From Thalassomonas viridans (GTDB lineage Bacteria; Pseudomonadota; Gammaproteobacteria; Enterobacterales; Alteromonadaceae), in NCBI RefSeq assembly GCF_000948985.2, contig NZ_CP059733.1:3286001-3350000 (forward strand): a stretch of DNA of 64,000 nt. The letters run 5' to 3'. A program made the position numbers and the translations under genes. This document shows, piece by piece, positions 51,814 through 60,801 of the stretch (positions within the stretch are counted from its first letter, which is position 1; every line of letters starts with the position of its first letter). The notes under the pieces are model-generated. The model was not told the origin of the DNA. It ran no database searches and worked only from the letters and a program-made list of their open reading frames with translations.

Positions 51814-53280
51814 ATGAAAAACATTAGCATCACTATTCTCACTACCTTTCTATTGCTGTTTTTTATTACCCGGGTGCAAGCAAGCGACGATGAAATCAAG
51901 TCATTGCAACAAACCGGTAAAGCTTTTGCCTCAATAGCGCGTGCAGTATCGCCCTCTGTTGTTTTTATCCAGGTGGAGGGCAAGACTATATCGCGCTCGG
52001 ATCCCCGGTATTTTTCACCTTTCGGAGAGGGTTGGCCTTTTGGCGAAGACTTCTTGAACGAGTTTTTCGGTGAACGCTTTCGGGGTTTTCAGCATCCTCA
52101 GCTGCCTAAAGATCACCCGAAAATTATGGGGCAGGGCTCAGGTTTCATCTTTGCCGACAAACAAGAGGGGGTCGAGGGGAAAAGTTATATTCTCACCAAC
52201 TATCATGTGGTCAAAAACGCCGACAATATCCAGGTTACCCTTAAAGACGGCCGTAAATTTTCTGCAGAAATTACCGGCAGCGATCCCCAGTCGGATCTTG
52301 CCGTGCTGGAAATCAAGGCCGGTGATCTACCGCCCCTGGTACTGGGCAATTCATCAAGCTTGGAAGTGGGGGAATGGGTGGTGGCCATAGGCAATCCCTT
52401 TGGTTTAAGCCACAGCCTTACCGTTGGGGTGGTGAGTGCCATAGGACGAAACAGCCTGGGGCTGAACGATTACGAGGATTTTATCCAAACCGATGCCGCC
52501 ATTAACCCGGGAAATTCAGGCGGTCCTTTGGTAAATTTAAACAGTGAAGTGGTCGGTATCAACACTGCAATCTTTTCCAGGAGCGGCGGTTATATGGGGA
52601 TAGGTTTTGCCGTGCCGATAGATCTTGCGAAAAGTATCGCCCGGCAACTGATTGCTTCGGGCAAGGTTACCCGGGGGTATCTGGGTATAGTGATTCAGGA
52701 TTTATCTTTAGCTTTGGCAGAATCCTTTCAGCTTGAAGATCAGGACGGTATCCTGATTTCCCAGGTAACACCTGACTCACCGGCGGATGAGGCCGGGTTA
52801 AAGCAGGGAGATATCATTATTGCCTACCAGGATAAAGAGATCACCGATGTCGGCAGCTTCCGCAACCTGGTGGCGATGACTCCCCCCGGCAACCAGGAAG
52901 AACTGACCATTATCCGGGATGGGGTAAACCAGACAGTCAAAGTGAAAATCGGCAAGCAAAGTAAGGCAGAAAAAACCGCAGCGGAAATCCAGAGCAGTGA
53001 AGAACTAGGTTTGCATGTCGAGTCCATTACCCCGTATCTTGCCCGAAAATATGATGTTACTCCGGGCAGGGGCGTGGTTGTTACCCGGATCATTCCCGGA
53101 TCCGTAGCGGCTATGGCGGGTATAGAGTCCGGCTCGGTGATTTTACAGGTGAACCGTAAAGATGTTGACACCGCCGGAGAGTTTAAACGGGCAATAGATA
53201 AGAGCCGTGGCAATAAATCCGTGTTGCTGCTGGTGGAGAAAGACCGTCAGCAACGCTACCTAGTTTTGAGCTGGCGATAA
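51814..53280 (+). CDS. HtrA/Deg-family periplasmic serine endoprotease
   Basis: 488 aa. Signal peptide (ITILTTFLLLFFITRVQA). Protease domain with complete triad: His131 (ILTNYHVVKNA), Asp161 (SDLAVLEI) and Ser235 (INPGNSGGPLV). Two PDZ domains follow (GYLGIVIQDLSLALAESFQL, GDIIIAYQDKEI; then LGLHVESITPYLARKY, GRGVVVTRIIPGSVAAMAGI). Length and Q-linker fit DegP/DegQ proteins; an LA loop (EGWPFGEDFLNEFFGERFRGF) is present. It degrades or refolds misfolded envelope proteins. It has its own promoter region and ends before a terminator-like hairpin. Confidence 0.92.
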   Translation: MKNISITILTTFLLLFFITRVQASDDEIKSLQQTGKAFASIARAVSPSVVFIQVEGKTISRSDPRYFSPFGEGWPFGEDFLNEFFGERFRGFQHPQLPKDHPKIMGQGSGFIFADKQEGVEGKSYILTNYHVVKNADNIQVTLKDGRKFSAEITGSDPQSDLAVLEIKAGDLPPLVLGNSSSLEVGEWVVAIGNPFGLSHSLTVGVVSAIGRNSLGLNDYEDFIQTDAAINPGNSGGPLVNLNSEVVGINTAIFSRSGGYMGIGFAVPIDLAKSIARQLIASGKVTRGYLGIVIQDLSLALAESFQLEDQDGILISQVTPDSPADEAGLKQGDIIIAYQDKEITDVGSFRNLVAMTPPGNQEELTIIRDGVNQTVKVKIGKQSKAEKTAAEIQSSEELGLHVESITPYLARKYDVTPGRGVVVTRIIPGSVAAMAGIESGSVILQVNRKDVDTAGEFKRAIDKSRGNKSVLLLVEKDRQQRYLVLSWR

Positions 53281-53300
53281 TGCCTGGCAGGTAAAATGAT

Positions 53301-53348
53301 AACCCGGGGAAGACTGAGGTTTGGTTGTTAATGTAACCCCGGGTTTTC
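53301..53348. terminator. Stem-loop between htrA-like and uspE-like genes
   Basis: AACCCGGGG (53301-53309) and CCCCGGGTT (53337-53345) form a perfect 9-bp stem followed by TTTTC. The right arm overlaps the last codons of the convergent UspE gene. Likely terminator for the protease gene. Confidence 0.65.
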
Positions 53349-54260
53349 TGCTTTCAGAGCCAGGATGTCGCAATTGACATGATCTACGATATTTCCCGTG
53401 GTATTGCCGATAAATCCCGAATGGCAGCGTACTCCTGCGATCAACAGGTCTATTTTATGCTTTATTACATTCCGGGTTAGCCGGTTACCGGGAATGCCGG
53501 TATCAAGATGAATATTTGTGTCATCAAAAGCATAGTGCTCGATTAAACGGTAAAATTCTGTTCTATGGTAGCTTTCCAACTGGCTTGGGGGCACAGGACT
53601 GATATAAGATGGCATGTTAAAGCCCAATAATGAAAGGTTATTGCCTTGCCATAATTCTTGTCCTTTAGGATCATAGACATGGTTGATATGGGCACTGGTC
53701 TCCAGGTATTCACTCAGCATGACACAGGTATCAATAATCTCCTTATCCAGGTAGAACTCACCGTTTGGCGGCTTTTTCAGGTCAACCGCCGCCATGATGT
53801 TTTGGTACTCTGTACCGGTATTCGCCTTGGCAAGCAATAAAGGCACAGGACAGGTTTTAAGGAATTGCCAGTCGTTGGCGTTAAAGTTCAGCTGCTCAAT
53901 GGCAGAGTGCTGATGGGTGGAAATTGCTACTAAGTCTGGGCTTGATTCCGTAATTTTTTTCAAAATTTCTCTATGTAAGGGCTTATGCCAGCGTACCTCG
54001 GATGTGATGGCGATATTTTCTTTTATTCCAAGCCCCAAATAGTCGTCGAGCCAGCGCTGTTTGCTTTGCAGGTACTCGGCAATAACATGCTCCTGGGGGT
54101 GCTCGCGGTTGAGCCAGCTCGGGGCCAGGGCACTATGGTGAACCACCAGGAACAATTCTATGGCGGCATCACACTTTTTTGCCAGGGGGATGGCCTTTAA
54201 CAGGGCCGGTTGCTCTTCTATGGTGGGATCCATAATCACCAGGATATGATTAATTTTCAT
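53328..54260 (-). CDS. uspE: Tandem universal stress protein, UspE-like
   Basis: 310 aa from ATG 54260; an earlier GTG/ATG at 54275 is possible. Two UspA domains: the first opens KINHILVIMDPTIEEQPALLKAIPLAKKC. The second begins near 155 (YQNIMAAVDLKKPPNGEFY) and ends DLLIAGVRCHSGFIGNTTGNIVDHVNCDILALK, the glycine-rich G-x2-G-x9-G type ending. Length and the order of domains match E. coli UspE. Cytoplasmic stress protein; a role in stress tolerance or aggregation is known for the family. Confidence 0.9.
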   Translation of the reverse strand: MKINHILVIMDPTIEEQPALLKAIPLAKKCDAAIELFLVVHHSALAPSWLNREHPQEHVIAEYLQSKQRWLDDYLGLGIKENIAITSEVRWHKPLHREILKKITESSPDLVAISTHQHSAIEQLNFNANDWQFLKTCPVPLLLAKANTGTEYQNIMAAVDLKKPPNGEFYLDKEIIDTCVMLSEYLETSAHINHVYDPKGQELWQGNNLSLLGFNMPSYISPVPPSQLESYHRTEFYRLIEHYAFDDTNIHLDTGIPGNRLTRNVIKHKIDLLIAGVRCHSGFIGNTTGNIVDHVNCDILALKAENPGLH

Positions 54261-54554
54261 CGTCACAGCCCTCATTCAGCTACGCGAATTATTTCCCTGC
54301 TCCGGGCTTATAGTAAAGCCCTAATATGTTGTCGGCACATGTTAATTCTAGCAGCATTCACTCACCCGGGAGCGGTATTTTCCAAGAAAAGTGGCCTGAG
54401 ATTTAGCACAGGAAAAAATGGTTATTGCCGGCAATAACGAATACACTTACCTGTGAGGATAAGTTGTTATTAACTCAATAAAAATAAACTTCTTTCGTTA
54501 ATTATGCTGCTCCAGGTCAAAGCCGCAGCATCCGGTATGGAGAAAATGCTTATT

Positions 54555-56270
54555 ATGGCAAAAAAAACATGGCTGAAATTGACACTACTGGCATCTGTGC
54601 TGACGCTCGGCGCCTGTAGCAACTTAACTGAAAAAATAGAGAGCAGCCAGAGCAGACCCGGGCAGGAAAAACGTGAATTTACCATACTTGCGGTGAACGA
54701 TATCTATAACATAGAAGGCACAGATGCCGGAAAATCCGGCGGCATGGCGCGTTTACGCACTTTGCGGGAGCAGTTAAGCACAGGCAATGAAAATGTATTG
54801 TTATTGCATGCCGGAGACTTCTTATTTCCCTCGTCTATGAGCAGCCAATATAAAGGCGAGCAAATGATAGACCTGATGAACCAGCTTGACGGGGAAAATT
54901 CAGGTTTTGATGAACGTTTTTATGTGACTTTCGGCAACCATGAATTTGACAAGTCGACAAAAAAATACGGCTCTATGCTGGCTAAACGCATCGAAGAGTC
55001 TGATTTTTACTGGCTCGGCTCCAATGTTGTTTTAAACGAGAGCGCCACCAGCCCGGCTCTCGGATTTAATAAGTCTTTGATAAAAAATGACCTGATAACA
55101 ATTAACGGAGTTAAGGTAGGTCTGTTTAGCGTGACCACAGATATGGCCATCCCTGAATATGCCGCCATAGATAACAATTACCTGACCGTAGCCAGGGAAA
55201 ATATCAAGGCGTTAAAAGAGCAGGGGGCCGAGGTGATCATCGCCCTTACGCATTTGCGGATCTCCGAAGATGCCGAATTATTGAAACAACTGGGAGAAAA
55301 CGGGCCTGATGTGATCTTCGGCGGCCACGAACATAACCGGCAGCATATTTGTGTTGCAATTAGCAACAAGGCCAAGCCTTGCGTGATCAAAGCCGATGCG
55401 GACTTGCGCAGCGCCACAGTTGCTAAAGTGACGGTTTCATCACAGGGAGCTGTGAATATCAGCCACAGGTACAGCATAGTTGATGACAGCACCATTGCTG
55501 CGGATGAAACGGTTGCCAAACGCACCGAGGGCTGGATCAAGCGCTACGAAAAGGAGTACTGCGACAAGCATCAGCAGGAAGAAAGCTGTTTGCTTAAGGT
55601 GATAGGGAAAACCGATGTTGACCTGATTGCCGAAGAGCTGGAGATCCGCCGCTATGAAACCAACCTGGGCGCAGCTGTTGCCGATATTATGGTCAGCGCC
55701 TTTGATGATATTCCGTTAGATCGCAAAGTGCAGATAGGCCTGATAAATTCCGGCAGCTTGCGCCTGAACCAGAATATTCCGGCAGGCAGTGAACTTAACA
55801 ACTGGTATATCAATGGCATTTTCCAGTATCCGGTCAGTGTCCGCCTGATAGAGCTTAGCGGTAAACAGCTCAGGCAGGCGATAAGCCACAGCATTGAGGA
55901 CTGGACCGGCAACGGCTGGTGGCTGCAAAGCTCGGGGCTGGCTTTTCGCCATGATGTCAAAAATGGCAGTTTCAGTGATTTAAGCCTGATAGATGACGCA
56001 GGTAATATCACTTTGGTCAAGGATGATGATGTTATTGTTGCTGCGGTCAGTGATTATATTGCTGACCCGCGCAACGGCGATCAGGACGGTTATACCATGT
56101 TCAATCTCGATCGGGAAATTGTCTACGGTAAAGAGCTGATCGACCTTAAAACAACAGTTACCAATGTTATCAAAGGTAAGTGGGCCAAAGGTGAAGCCAT
56201 CAGTCCGGCTTTACCAGGCCGGGTTTGCAGCAGCGACCGGATAAGCCTGCCTTGTGTGCTCGATAAGTAG
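54555..56270 (+). CDS. Lipoprotein 5'-nucleotidase/cyclic phosphodiesterase (UshA-like)
   Basis: 571 aa from ATG 54555; ATGs at 54546, 54537 and 54504 are alternatives. Lipobox LTLGACSN. The metallophosphatase domain has the family's metal motifs: AVNDIYNIEG, LLHAGDFLFPS, TFGNHEFDKS, ALTHLRISEDAELL and IFGGHEHNRQ. The 5_nucleotid_C domain begins near 370 (NLGAAVADIMVSAFDD, GLINSGSLRLNQNIPAGSEL, QYPVSVRLIELSGKQLRQAI). It hydrolyses nucleotides at the cell surface or periplasm and supports phosphate/nucleoside scavenging. Followed directly by a strong terminator. Confidence 0.9.
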   Translation: MAKKTWLKLTLLASVLTLGACSNLTEKIESSQSRPGQEKREFTILAVNDIYNIEGTDAGKSGGMARLRTLREQLSTGNENVLLLHAGDFLFPSSMSSQYKGEQMIDLMNQLDGENSGFDERFYVTFGNHEFDKSTKKYGSMLAKRIEESDFYWLGSNVVLNESATSPALGFNKSLIKNDLITINGVKVGLFSVTTDMAIPEYAAIDNNYLTVARENIKALKEQGAEVIIALTHLRISEDAELLKQLGENGPDVIFGGHEHNRQHICVAISNKAKPCVIKADADLRSATVAKVTVSSQGAVNISHRYSIVDDSTIAADETVAKRTEGWIKRYEKEYCDKHQQEESCLLKVIGKTDVDLIAEELEIRRYETNLGAAVADIMVSAFDDIPLDRKVQIGLINSGSLRLNQNIPAGSELNNWYINGIFQYPVSVRLIELSGKQLRQAISHSIEDWTGNGWWLQSSGLAFRHDVKNGSFSDLSLIDDAGNITLVKDDDVIVAAVSDYIADPRNGDQDGYTMFNLDREIVYGKELIDLKTTVTNVIKGKWAKGEAISPALPGRVCSSDRISLPCVLDK

Positions 56271-56280
56271 AAGACTATTG

Positions 56281-56322
56281 CGGGATTATCCTGCCTTTTA
56301 AAAGGTAGGGTAATCCCGTTTT
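56281..56322 (+). terminator. Rho-independent terminator
   Basis: CGGGATTA...CCTTTTAAAAGG...TAATCCCG spans 56281-56318 as a long stem, followed by TTTT. It begins 11 bases after the nucleotidase stop. Its T run abuts the 3' end of the decayed parE frame on the minus strand. Confidence 0.82.
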
Positions 56323-56681
56323 ATGCTCTTTGAGGATCTAACTTGGCATGCAGGATGCGGATGATCTCCACTTTATTTCCTACCACCTGATAAAAGATAT
56401 AATGCTTTTCGACAGGCAAATACACAGGCCTTTTAGCAGGTCATTACGTTTAATACCTATATCTGGCGATAAATGTAAACGTAATAAACCGGCCTGAAAA
56501 CGGGTGACATATTCAGGGATTCTTCAGAAGAGAGCTTAATTCCGTCACCGGTATTGAGCTGGTTGAGTGCCGGTAACAATTGCTCCCTTAACCGGGAAAG
56601 TTTGATATCACTGAGCCATTTTTCATGGCTGTCCATAAAGCGCAGGGCTTCGCGGATCACTTCACCGGCATCATCATACAT
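56321..56681 (-). pseudogene. Collapsed parDE toxin-antitoxin module
   Basis: The minus frame from 56681 begins like ParD (DDAGEVIREALRFMDSHEKW, LREQLLPALNQLNTGDGIKL), then changes to non-ParD sequence after SSEESLN. In a shifted frame from about 56530 the DNA reads EYVTRFQAGLLRLHLSPDIGIKRNDLLKGL, and after one more shift RPVYLPVEKHYIFYQVVGNKVEIIRILHAKLDPQRA to TAA at 56323. The latter two pieces are the middle and end of a ParE toxin. So ParD's end and ParE's start are deleted and ParE also carries a frameshift. No functional toxin remains. Confidence 0.78.
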
Positions 56682-56791
56682 ACCGCTTTAAGATGGAATA
56701 CCAGCAAAAACCTTAGTTGTTCTGCTTAGCTGTCCCGAGTGATTGCCAGCAACATTTGGGCGGCTAAAAAAGAGGGTAAATACAAACACCT

Positions 56792-56825
56792 AATACTTCC
56801 GATAATTGTTATTATCGGAAGTATT
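56792..56825. repeat. Perfect 15-bp inverted repeat upstream of recombinase gene
   Basis: AATACTTCCGATAAT (56792-56806), loop TGTT, ATTATCGGAAGTATT (56811-56825). It lies 75 bases before the integrase ATG, with no T run. It could be a recombinase-binding site, an operator for the gene, or a stem-loop of the lost TA module. Confidence 0.6.
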
Positions 56826-56900
56826 GCCATAAAGTGATTATCCGGGTAAACTAAGCCACATATCCAGGCTTAACAATAAAAACCAAGGCATCAATGACTT

Positions 56901-58193
56901 ATGGCTGCTAACCAGAAACTCTCCGCTAAAATTAAACCTTTACCCATTTTTGATAATCTCAGTTATCTGGATAACCCATTTCAATTAAAGCAGTTTGATG
57001 CCGACCCCTTTATTAGTGCTGCTACCTTGCCCGATGCCGAACTTGATACCGGTCTCGCCAATGACGAATATGAATATGCCTGGAAATTTATCTACAGCTA
57101 TAATGGCAGCTCTGCCACCTTCAATGTTTACCGCCGTGAAACTGAACGTTTGCTGCAATGGGCCTGGCTGGTGCATCACAAAAATGTTCTGGCGTTAAAA
57201 CGTGAAGATATCGAAAGCTATATAACCTTTTGCCAAACACCGCCCAGGCATTGGATCGGCATTAAAAATGTCGGCCGCTTTAAATCAAAAAACGGCCAGC
57301 GCATCCCAAACCCTGACTGGCGACCGTTCGTGGCCTCGGTGTCGAAAATCGATAATAAAAAAGGCCTGAACCCTGACATCAAAGACTTTGAATTATCCAA
57401 GGCATCCATACAGTCTATTTTTGCGGTATTGTCTTCCTTTTTTAATTTCTTAATCCAGGAGCAATTGATCGAAGCCAACCCTGTGCTTCTGATCCGACAA
57501 AAAAGCAAGTTTATGGTGAAAAGTCAGCAAAGCGCGCCGGTACGCCGAATCAGTAATTTACAGTGGGACTATGTTATTGAAACAGTTGAACTTATGGCCG
57601 CCGAGGAGCCGGAAGTACACGAGCGTTCCTTGTTCATTTTAAACTGCCTGCTAGGCATGTATTTAAGGATTTCCGAGCTGGTGGCCGATGAAAGATCGTC
57701 GCCGTCCATGGGCGATTTTCAGCGCGACAGCGACGGCCACTGGTGGCTGCACGTAATAGGTAAAGGCAATAAATCACGTAAAATTACCGTCAGTGACGAA
57801 ATGATTGCCGCCCTTAAGCGTTACCGCAGCTTCCTGAACTTGCCGGCTATGCCGACCCTGGGTGAACATACGCCGCTGGTGGCCAAACAAAAAGGCAAAG
57901 GCCCGGTAACCAGCACCCGTCAGATCCGCTCGATAGTGCAATTATGTTTCGACAACAGCTATCAGCGCATGAAAAACGACGGCCTGGCAGAAGATGCCGA
58001 AGATTTAAAACTGGCCACAGTACACTGGTTGCGCCATACAGGTATTTCAGAAGATGTTAAGACCCGGCCGCGGGAACATGTACGCGACGATGCCGGCCAT
58101 TCATCTATGCAAACGACAGACAGATACATTGAAAGTGATTCCCGTGAAAGGCATTTATCCGGACGAAAGAAAAAGTTAAAGGAGCTGGATTAG
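56901..58193 (+). CDS. Tyrosine-type site-specific recombinase/integrase
   Basis: 430 aa. The SAM-like core-binding domain lies at about 50-190 (WKFIYSYNGSSATFNVYRRETERLLQWAW). The catalytic domain has Arg in LLGMYLRISELV, Lys in HVIGKGNKSRKI, HWLRHT (HxxR), His in DDAGHSSMQTTDRY and the nucleophile Tyr in DRYIE, so all catalytic residues are present. It is longer than XerC/D, as in phage or island integrases. It sits next to a dead parDE module and palindromes on both sides, suggesting the remaining enzyme of a degraded integrative element. Confidence 0.9.
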   Translation: MAANQKLSAKIKPLPIFDNLSYLDNPFQLKQFDADPFISAATLPDAELDTGLANDEYEYAWKFIYSYNGSSATFNVYRRETERLLQWAWLVHHKNVLALKREDIESYITFCQTPPRHWIGIKNVGRFKSKNGQRIPNPDWRPFVASVSKIDNKKGLNPDIKDFELSKASIQSIFAVLSSFFNFLIQEQLIEANPVLLIRQKSKFMVKSQQSAPVRRISNLQWDYVIETVELMAAEEPEVHERSLFILNCLLGMYLRISELVADERSSPSMGDFQRDSDGHWWLHVIGKGNKSRKITVSDEMIAALKRYRSFLNLPAMPTLGEHTPLVAKQKGKGPVTSTRQIRSIVQLCFDNSYQRMKNDGLAEDAEDLKLATVHWLRHTGISEDVKTRPREHVRDDAGHSSMQTTDRYIESDSRERHLSGRKKKLKELD

Positions 58194-58276
58194 ACCGTAA
58201 AGATAAAAATGGAGGTTTGTTTTTCAAGAAAAGCTTCTGCACAATTGATAGACTATATCTTTCATAAAAAACAACG

Positions 58277-58333
58277 CGCTACGTGAAATCTGGGGGATAA
58301 TCCCCGGCGAAAGTTTTCAGATTTCACGTAGCG
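58277..58333. repeat. Composite palindrome downstream of the recombinase
   Basis: Outer arms CGCTACGTGAAATCTG (58277-58292) and CAGATTTCACGTAGCG (58318-58333) are perfect 16-mers. The loop contains a second palindrome, GGGGATAATCCCC (58293-58305). A direct relative, ACGTAAAATCCTGGG, follows at 58336-58350. Placement 83 bases after an intact tyrosine recombinase suggests an attachment or recombinase-binding site; a transcription terminator is less likely as there is no T run. Confidence 0.65.
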
Positions 58334-58364
58334 TCACGTAAAATCCTGGGAAAATGCGGCAAAC

Positions 58365-58381
58365 CCCTTATATATTAAGGG
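58365..58381. repeat. Palindrome CCCTTA-TATAT-TAAGGG
   Basis: Perfect 6-bp arms around an AT-only centre, 31 bases after the composite palindrome. It probably belongs to the same recombinase-associated region. Confidence 0.45.
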
Positions 58382-59001
58382 ATACAAGGTGTTTTTAACA
58401 GAAATATACCCTGAGTAAAAATACCTGACATCATAATATTTAATGTTTTTCCGGATGATATTTATACAAATAGGCTGCTTGTTACCTATTTTCAGTTAAT
58501 AACGTTTTTTTACCTGTTATTTTTCTTTAGCCAAATAAAACCCAAGCTAAATTTTTCCAAACTACCATGGCTAACACTATGTTAGTTATTCTTGAGCCTC
58601 TGTGAGTGGCCTGACTTAAATTTGATTGCCTATTGATTTTGAACTCTATTAAAAATAATTCACACCAGCATGGAACCGGGGCAATTTATCTGGAACAGTG
58701 CTTCCTAAAAATAAAGAGCCAGTATAAGTCTCAGAGACTTCATTTATTAATGCTAAATTAGCAAAAAATCCAATAACATCATCAAAGTACGCATTAGAAT
58801 AAGGCTGTTTTGATGTCTACTAAGCTCTTTTTAACGCACCGGACAAGTTTAAATTAACAGCTCTTTAAGTACAATTAATAGACAATAAAGAAGTCCGGGT
58901 ATCATTAATGTTTTTGACTAAAATTAAGAATTATTATCTTTTAAAATCACTATTTTAATAAGTAATAACTATGACTTTGTAGGAGATAATTTAAAGCTGT
59001 T
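58382..59001. other. Non-coding, A/T-rich stretch
   Basis: About 620 bases before the convergent AhpD-like gene contain no credible coding frame on either strand. I see no terminal repeats of an insertion sequence and no RNA gene I can recognise. The base composition is visibly more A/T-rich than the neighbouring genes, consistent with remnant mobile or decayed DNA next to the recombinase. Confidence 0.5.
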
Positions 59002-59577
59002 TTACAGTTTCAATACGTGCAACAACTCTTCATCTATGGCTATGCCCGAGGTATTGGCCTGCATGATCAGCATGCTGGAAAGATCCACCACCGCCAGTAA
59101 TTCCGGCACTTGCTCCGGGGTAAAATCCAGGGCAATAAGCTGATCACAATAGCTTTGAATATCGGCAGAGCCATCGGCGGCCAGTTTTGTCATCAGGGTA
59201 ATTGCTGCTTCCTCCTTAGAGGTAAGCATTACAGCTTCCCTGGCATCACTGTCTTTCAGGAGCTGAATTTTTGCCTGTAGCGCTTCAATGATCTTACTGT
59301 GCACATACATGCAATAGCGACAATTTTCCTGTTTGGAGATACGGAAAATAATCTCTTCCTTGATCAATCTGGGCACTGTACCGGAGAAAAGCACGCTTTT
59401 AATTTTTCCCCAGTTGCCTTTTAACAACTCAAGATTTGCCCCTTGTGCTTTGAAATAGTTCAGCACAAAATCCACGTTAAAATGCGCCATAATATCGTCA
59501 TACAAAGCCCTTAATTCGGGGCCGGCATCATTATAGGTAACCATGGGAAAATAACGGTTTCTGCTGTGCATATTCAC
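59002..59577 (-). CDS. AhpD-like/carboxymuconolactone decarboxylase-fold protein
   Basis: 191 aa. ENCRYCMYVHSKIIEAL near 85-100 carries the CxxC...H motif of AhpD-type peroxidase proteins, in an all-helical context (RLIKEEIIFRISKQ; EAAITLMTKLAADGS; FTPEQVPELLAVVDLSSMLIMQANTSG). Family members are thiol peroxidase partners or decarboxylases. Monocistronic. Substrate unknown. Confidence 0.85.
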   Translation of the reverse strand: MNMHSRNRYFPMVTYNDAGPELRALYDDIMAHFNVDFVLNYFKAQGANLELLKGNWGKIKSVLFSGTVPRLIKEEIIFRISKQENCRYCMYVHSKIIEALQAKIQLLKDSDAREAVMLTSKEEAAITLMTKLAADGSADIQSYCDQLIALDFTPEQVPELLAVVDLSSMLIMQANTSGIAIDEELLHVLKL

Positions 59578-59732
59578 CTCAACGCCAGTCTTATTTACAT
59601 TCTAGCTGAACTTTGTCTTATCAGTACACTCCTGGGCAAGTGATGTTTTCTTGCCGATCGCTGCAGGCTTTTTCGTGTAATTCCCTGATATAGTATAAAA
59701 TTAATGCTAAACGGACTTTAACATTAATACTA

Positions 59733-60212
59733 ATGATAAAAAACCTCACCGCCTTGTTTGTGGCGTTACTGGCAACCGGCACCGGACTTACCCTTTATCT
59801 GCCCCAGTTTGAACCGGGCAGCAACGGTGCAGATAAGCATATCGGTTACCAGATCAATCAAGACTCCCTGAAAAAGCCTTTGCTTATGTCGGCAACTTTA
59901 CTTGATCCCCTGGATCAGGACAGCTCAGGTTTTGGCTTGCGCCTGGGACTTTTTAGTCAGTTGGCCCAGGCCATCAGCAAAGGACAAGAATATTCATTAA
60001 GCCAGATCCCCGACATTATCAAGGTAACCGACCAGCAGCGTTACTGGTACCTGCTTATCCTTGGCCCCTACCCCAGCGAGGCTCAGGCAAACCGGGAGAG
60101 CTCCCAACTGGAAGAAAAACACGGAATTTCGACTACACTGATCAGGTGGCCCTTTCCTGAGAATAAAAAAGACAGCAAGGCCGCCGAGGCAAAAACGCCA
60201 TCGGTGCCATAA
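59733..60212 (+). CDS. Inner-membrane-anchored protein with SPOR-like region
   Basis: 159 aa. N-terminal signal or anchor (LTALFVALLATGTGLTLYL). The C-terminal half (QRYWYLLILGPYPSEAQANRESSQLEEKHGISTTLIRW) follows the SPOR repeat pattern, an aromatic/hydrophobic strand, a G-PY-x-S-EAQA helix and a final strand. SPOR domains bind denuded peptidoglycan. It lies upstream of an unassigned gene and opposite the type VI cargo cluster; a cell-wall role is inferred. Confidence 0.6.
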   Translation: MIKNLTALFVALLATGTGLTLYLPQFEPGSNGADKHIGYQINQDSLKKPLLMSATLLDPLDQDSSGFGLRLGLFSQLAQAISKGQEYSLSQIPDIIKVTDQQRYWYLLILGPYPSEAQANRESSQLEEKHGISTTLIRWPFPENKKDSKAAEAKTPSVP

Positions 60213-60272
60213 AGCTGCCGGGTCTGTATATTCACTTGCCAGGCCGTAAGGCAAACACAGGGAGACGGAAAC

Positions 60273-60797
60273 ATGAACTATCAGCCGATTTTACGAAATT
60301 ATCAACAAATGGTGCGCATTGTCCGGGACAAGGGGAATTCTGCCACCAGCTTTAAGTTAGGTAATGCCTACGGCGACAACCCTGGCGCCAAAAACGATGT
60401 TTTCGCCCGCAACGGCGTAACCCCAACCGAATTGCAAATTCGTACCCTGAACGAAATGAACCTGCCCAGCACCTCTTTGCGCCGTCCGGAAAAACCTGCA
60501 GTAGATGGCTTTTTAGCCACAAGGGCCGGTTCAACCCTTTATCATAAATTAAACGACACCAGCCAGGATTACTTCAACGGTTTAGGCTCAGGTCTCGATT
60601 ATATCCAGGCGGTAGGCAGAAGCGATGCCAAACCTGGCACTAAACTAAGAACCGAGCTGGGTAAAGGAGCTGTTAACAAAAAGGTTTTCACCCAAGTACC
60701 GTTTCACTTATCCGCCAACCATTTAGCGCAAACCAGCCCCGGGCACACGGAAAAAAGGACAGACAAGAGTCAGGATAATTTCAACGCCTTCAAATAA
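60273..60797 (+). CDS. Unassigned soluble protein
   Basis: 174 aa, with a good GGGAGACGG ribosome-binding site before ATG 60273. No signal peptide, membrane helix or recognised motif. It is rich in N, G, T and K, with predicted helices around TELQIRTLNEMN and SQDYFNGLGSGLDYIQAV, and a polar Lys-rich tail. It ends 4 bases from the convergent PAAR-like gene. A type VI effector or immunity role is possible by position only. Confidence 0.55.
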   Translation: MNYQPILRNYQQMVRIVRDKGNSATSFKLGNAYGDNPGAKNDVFARNGVTPTELQIRTLNEMNLPSTSLRRPEKPAVDGFLATRAGSTLYHKLNDTSQDYFNGLGSGLDYIQAVGRSDAKPGTKLRTELGKGAVNKKVFTQVPFHLSANHLAQTSPGHTEKRTDKSQDNFNAFK

Positions 60798-60801
60798 GCC
60801 T

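Noticed and set aside
51714..51983. Minus ORF over the start of the HtrA gene
   Set aside because: It overlaps the signal peptide and catalytic domain of a certain gene and resembles no family.
58277..58350. CRISPR-like or integron attC-like repeat array
   Set aside because: Only three related short motifs, not regularly spaced, with no spacers and no gene cassettes; described as recombinase-linked palindromes instead.
58194..59001. Possible IS remnant or small RNA
   Set aside because: No terminal repeats, transposase fragment or recognisable RNA fold apart from the recombinase-linked palindromes.
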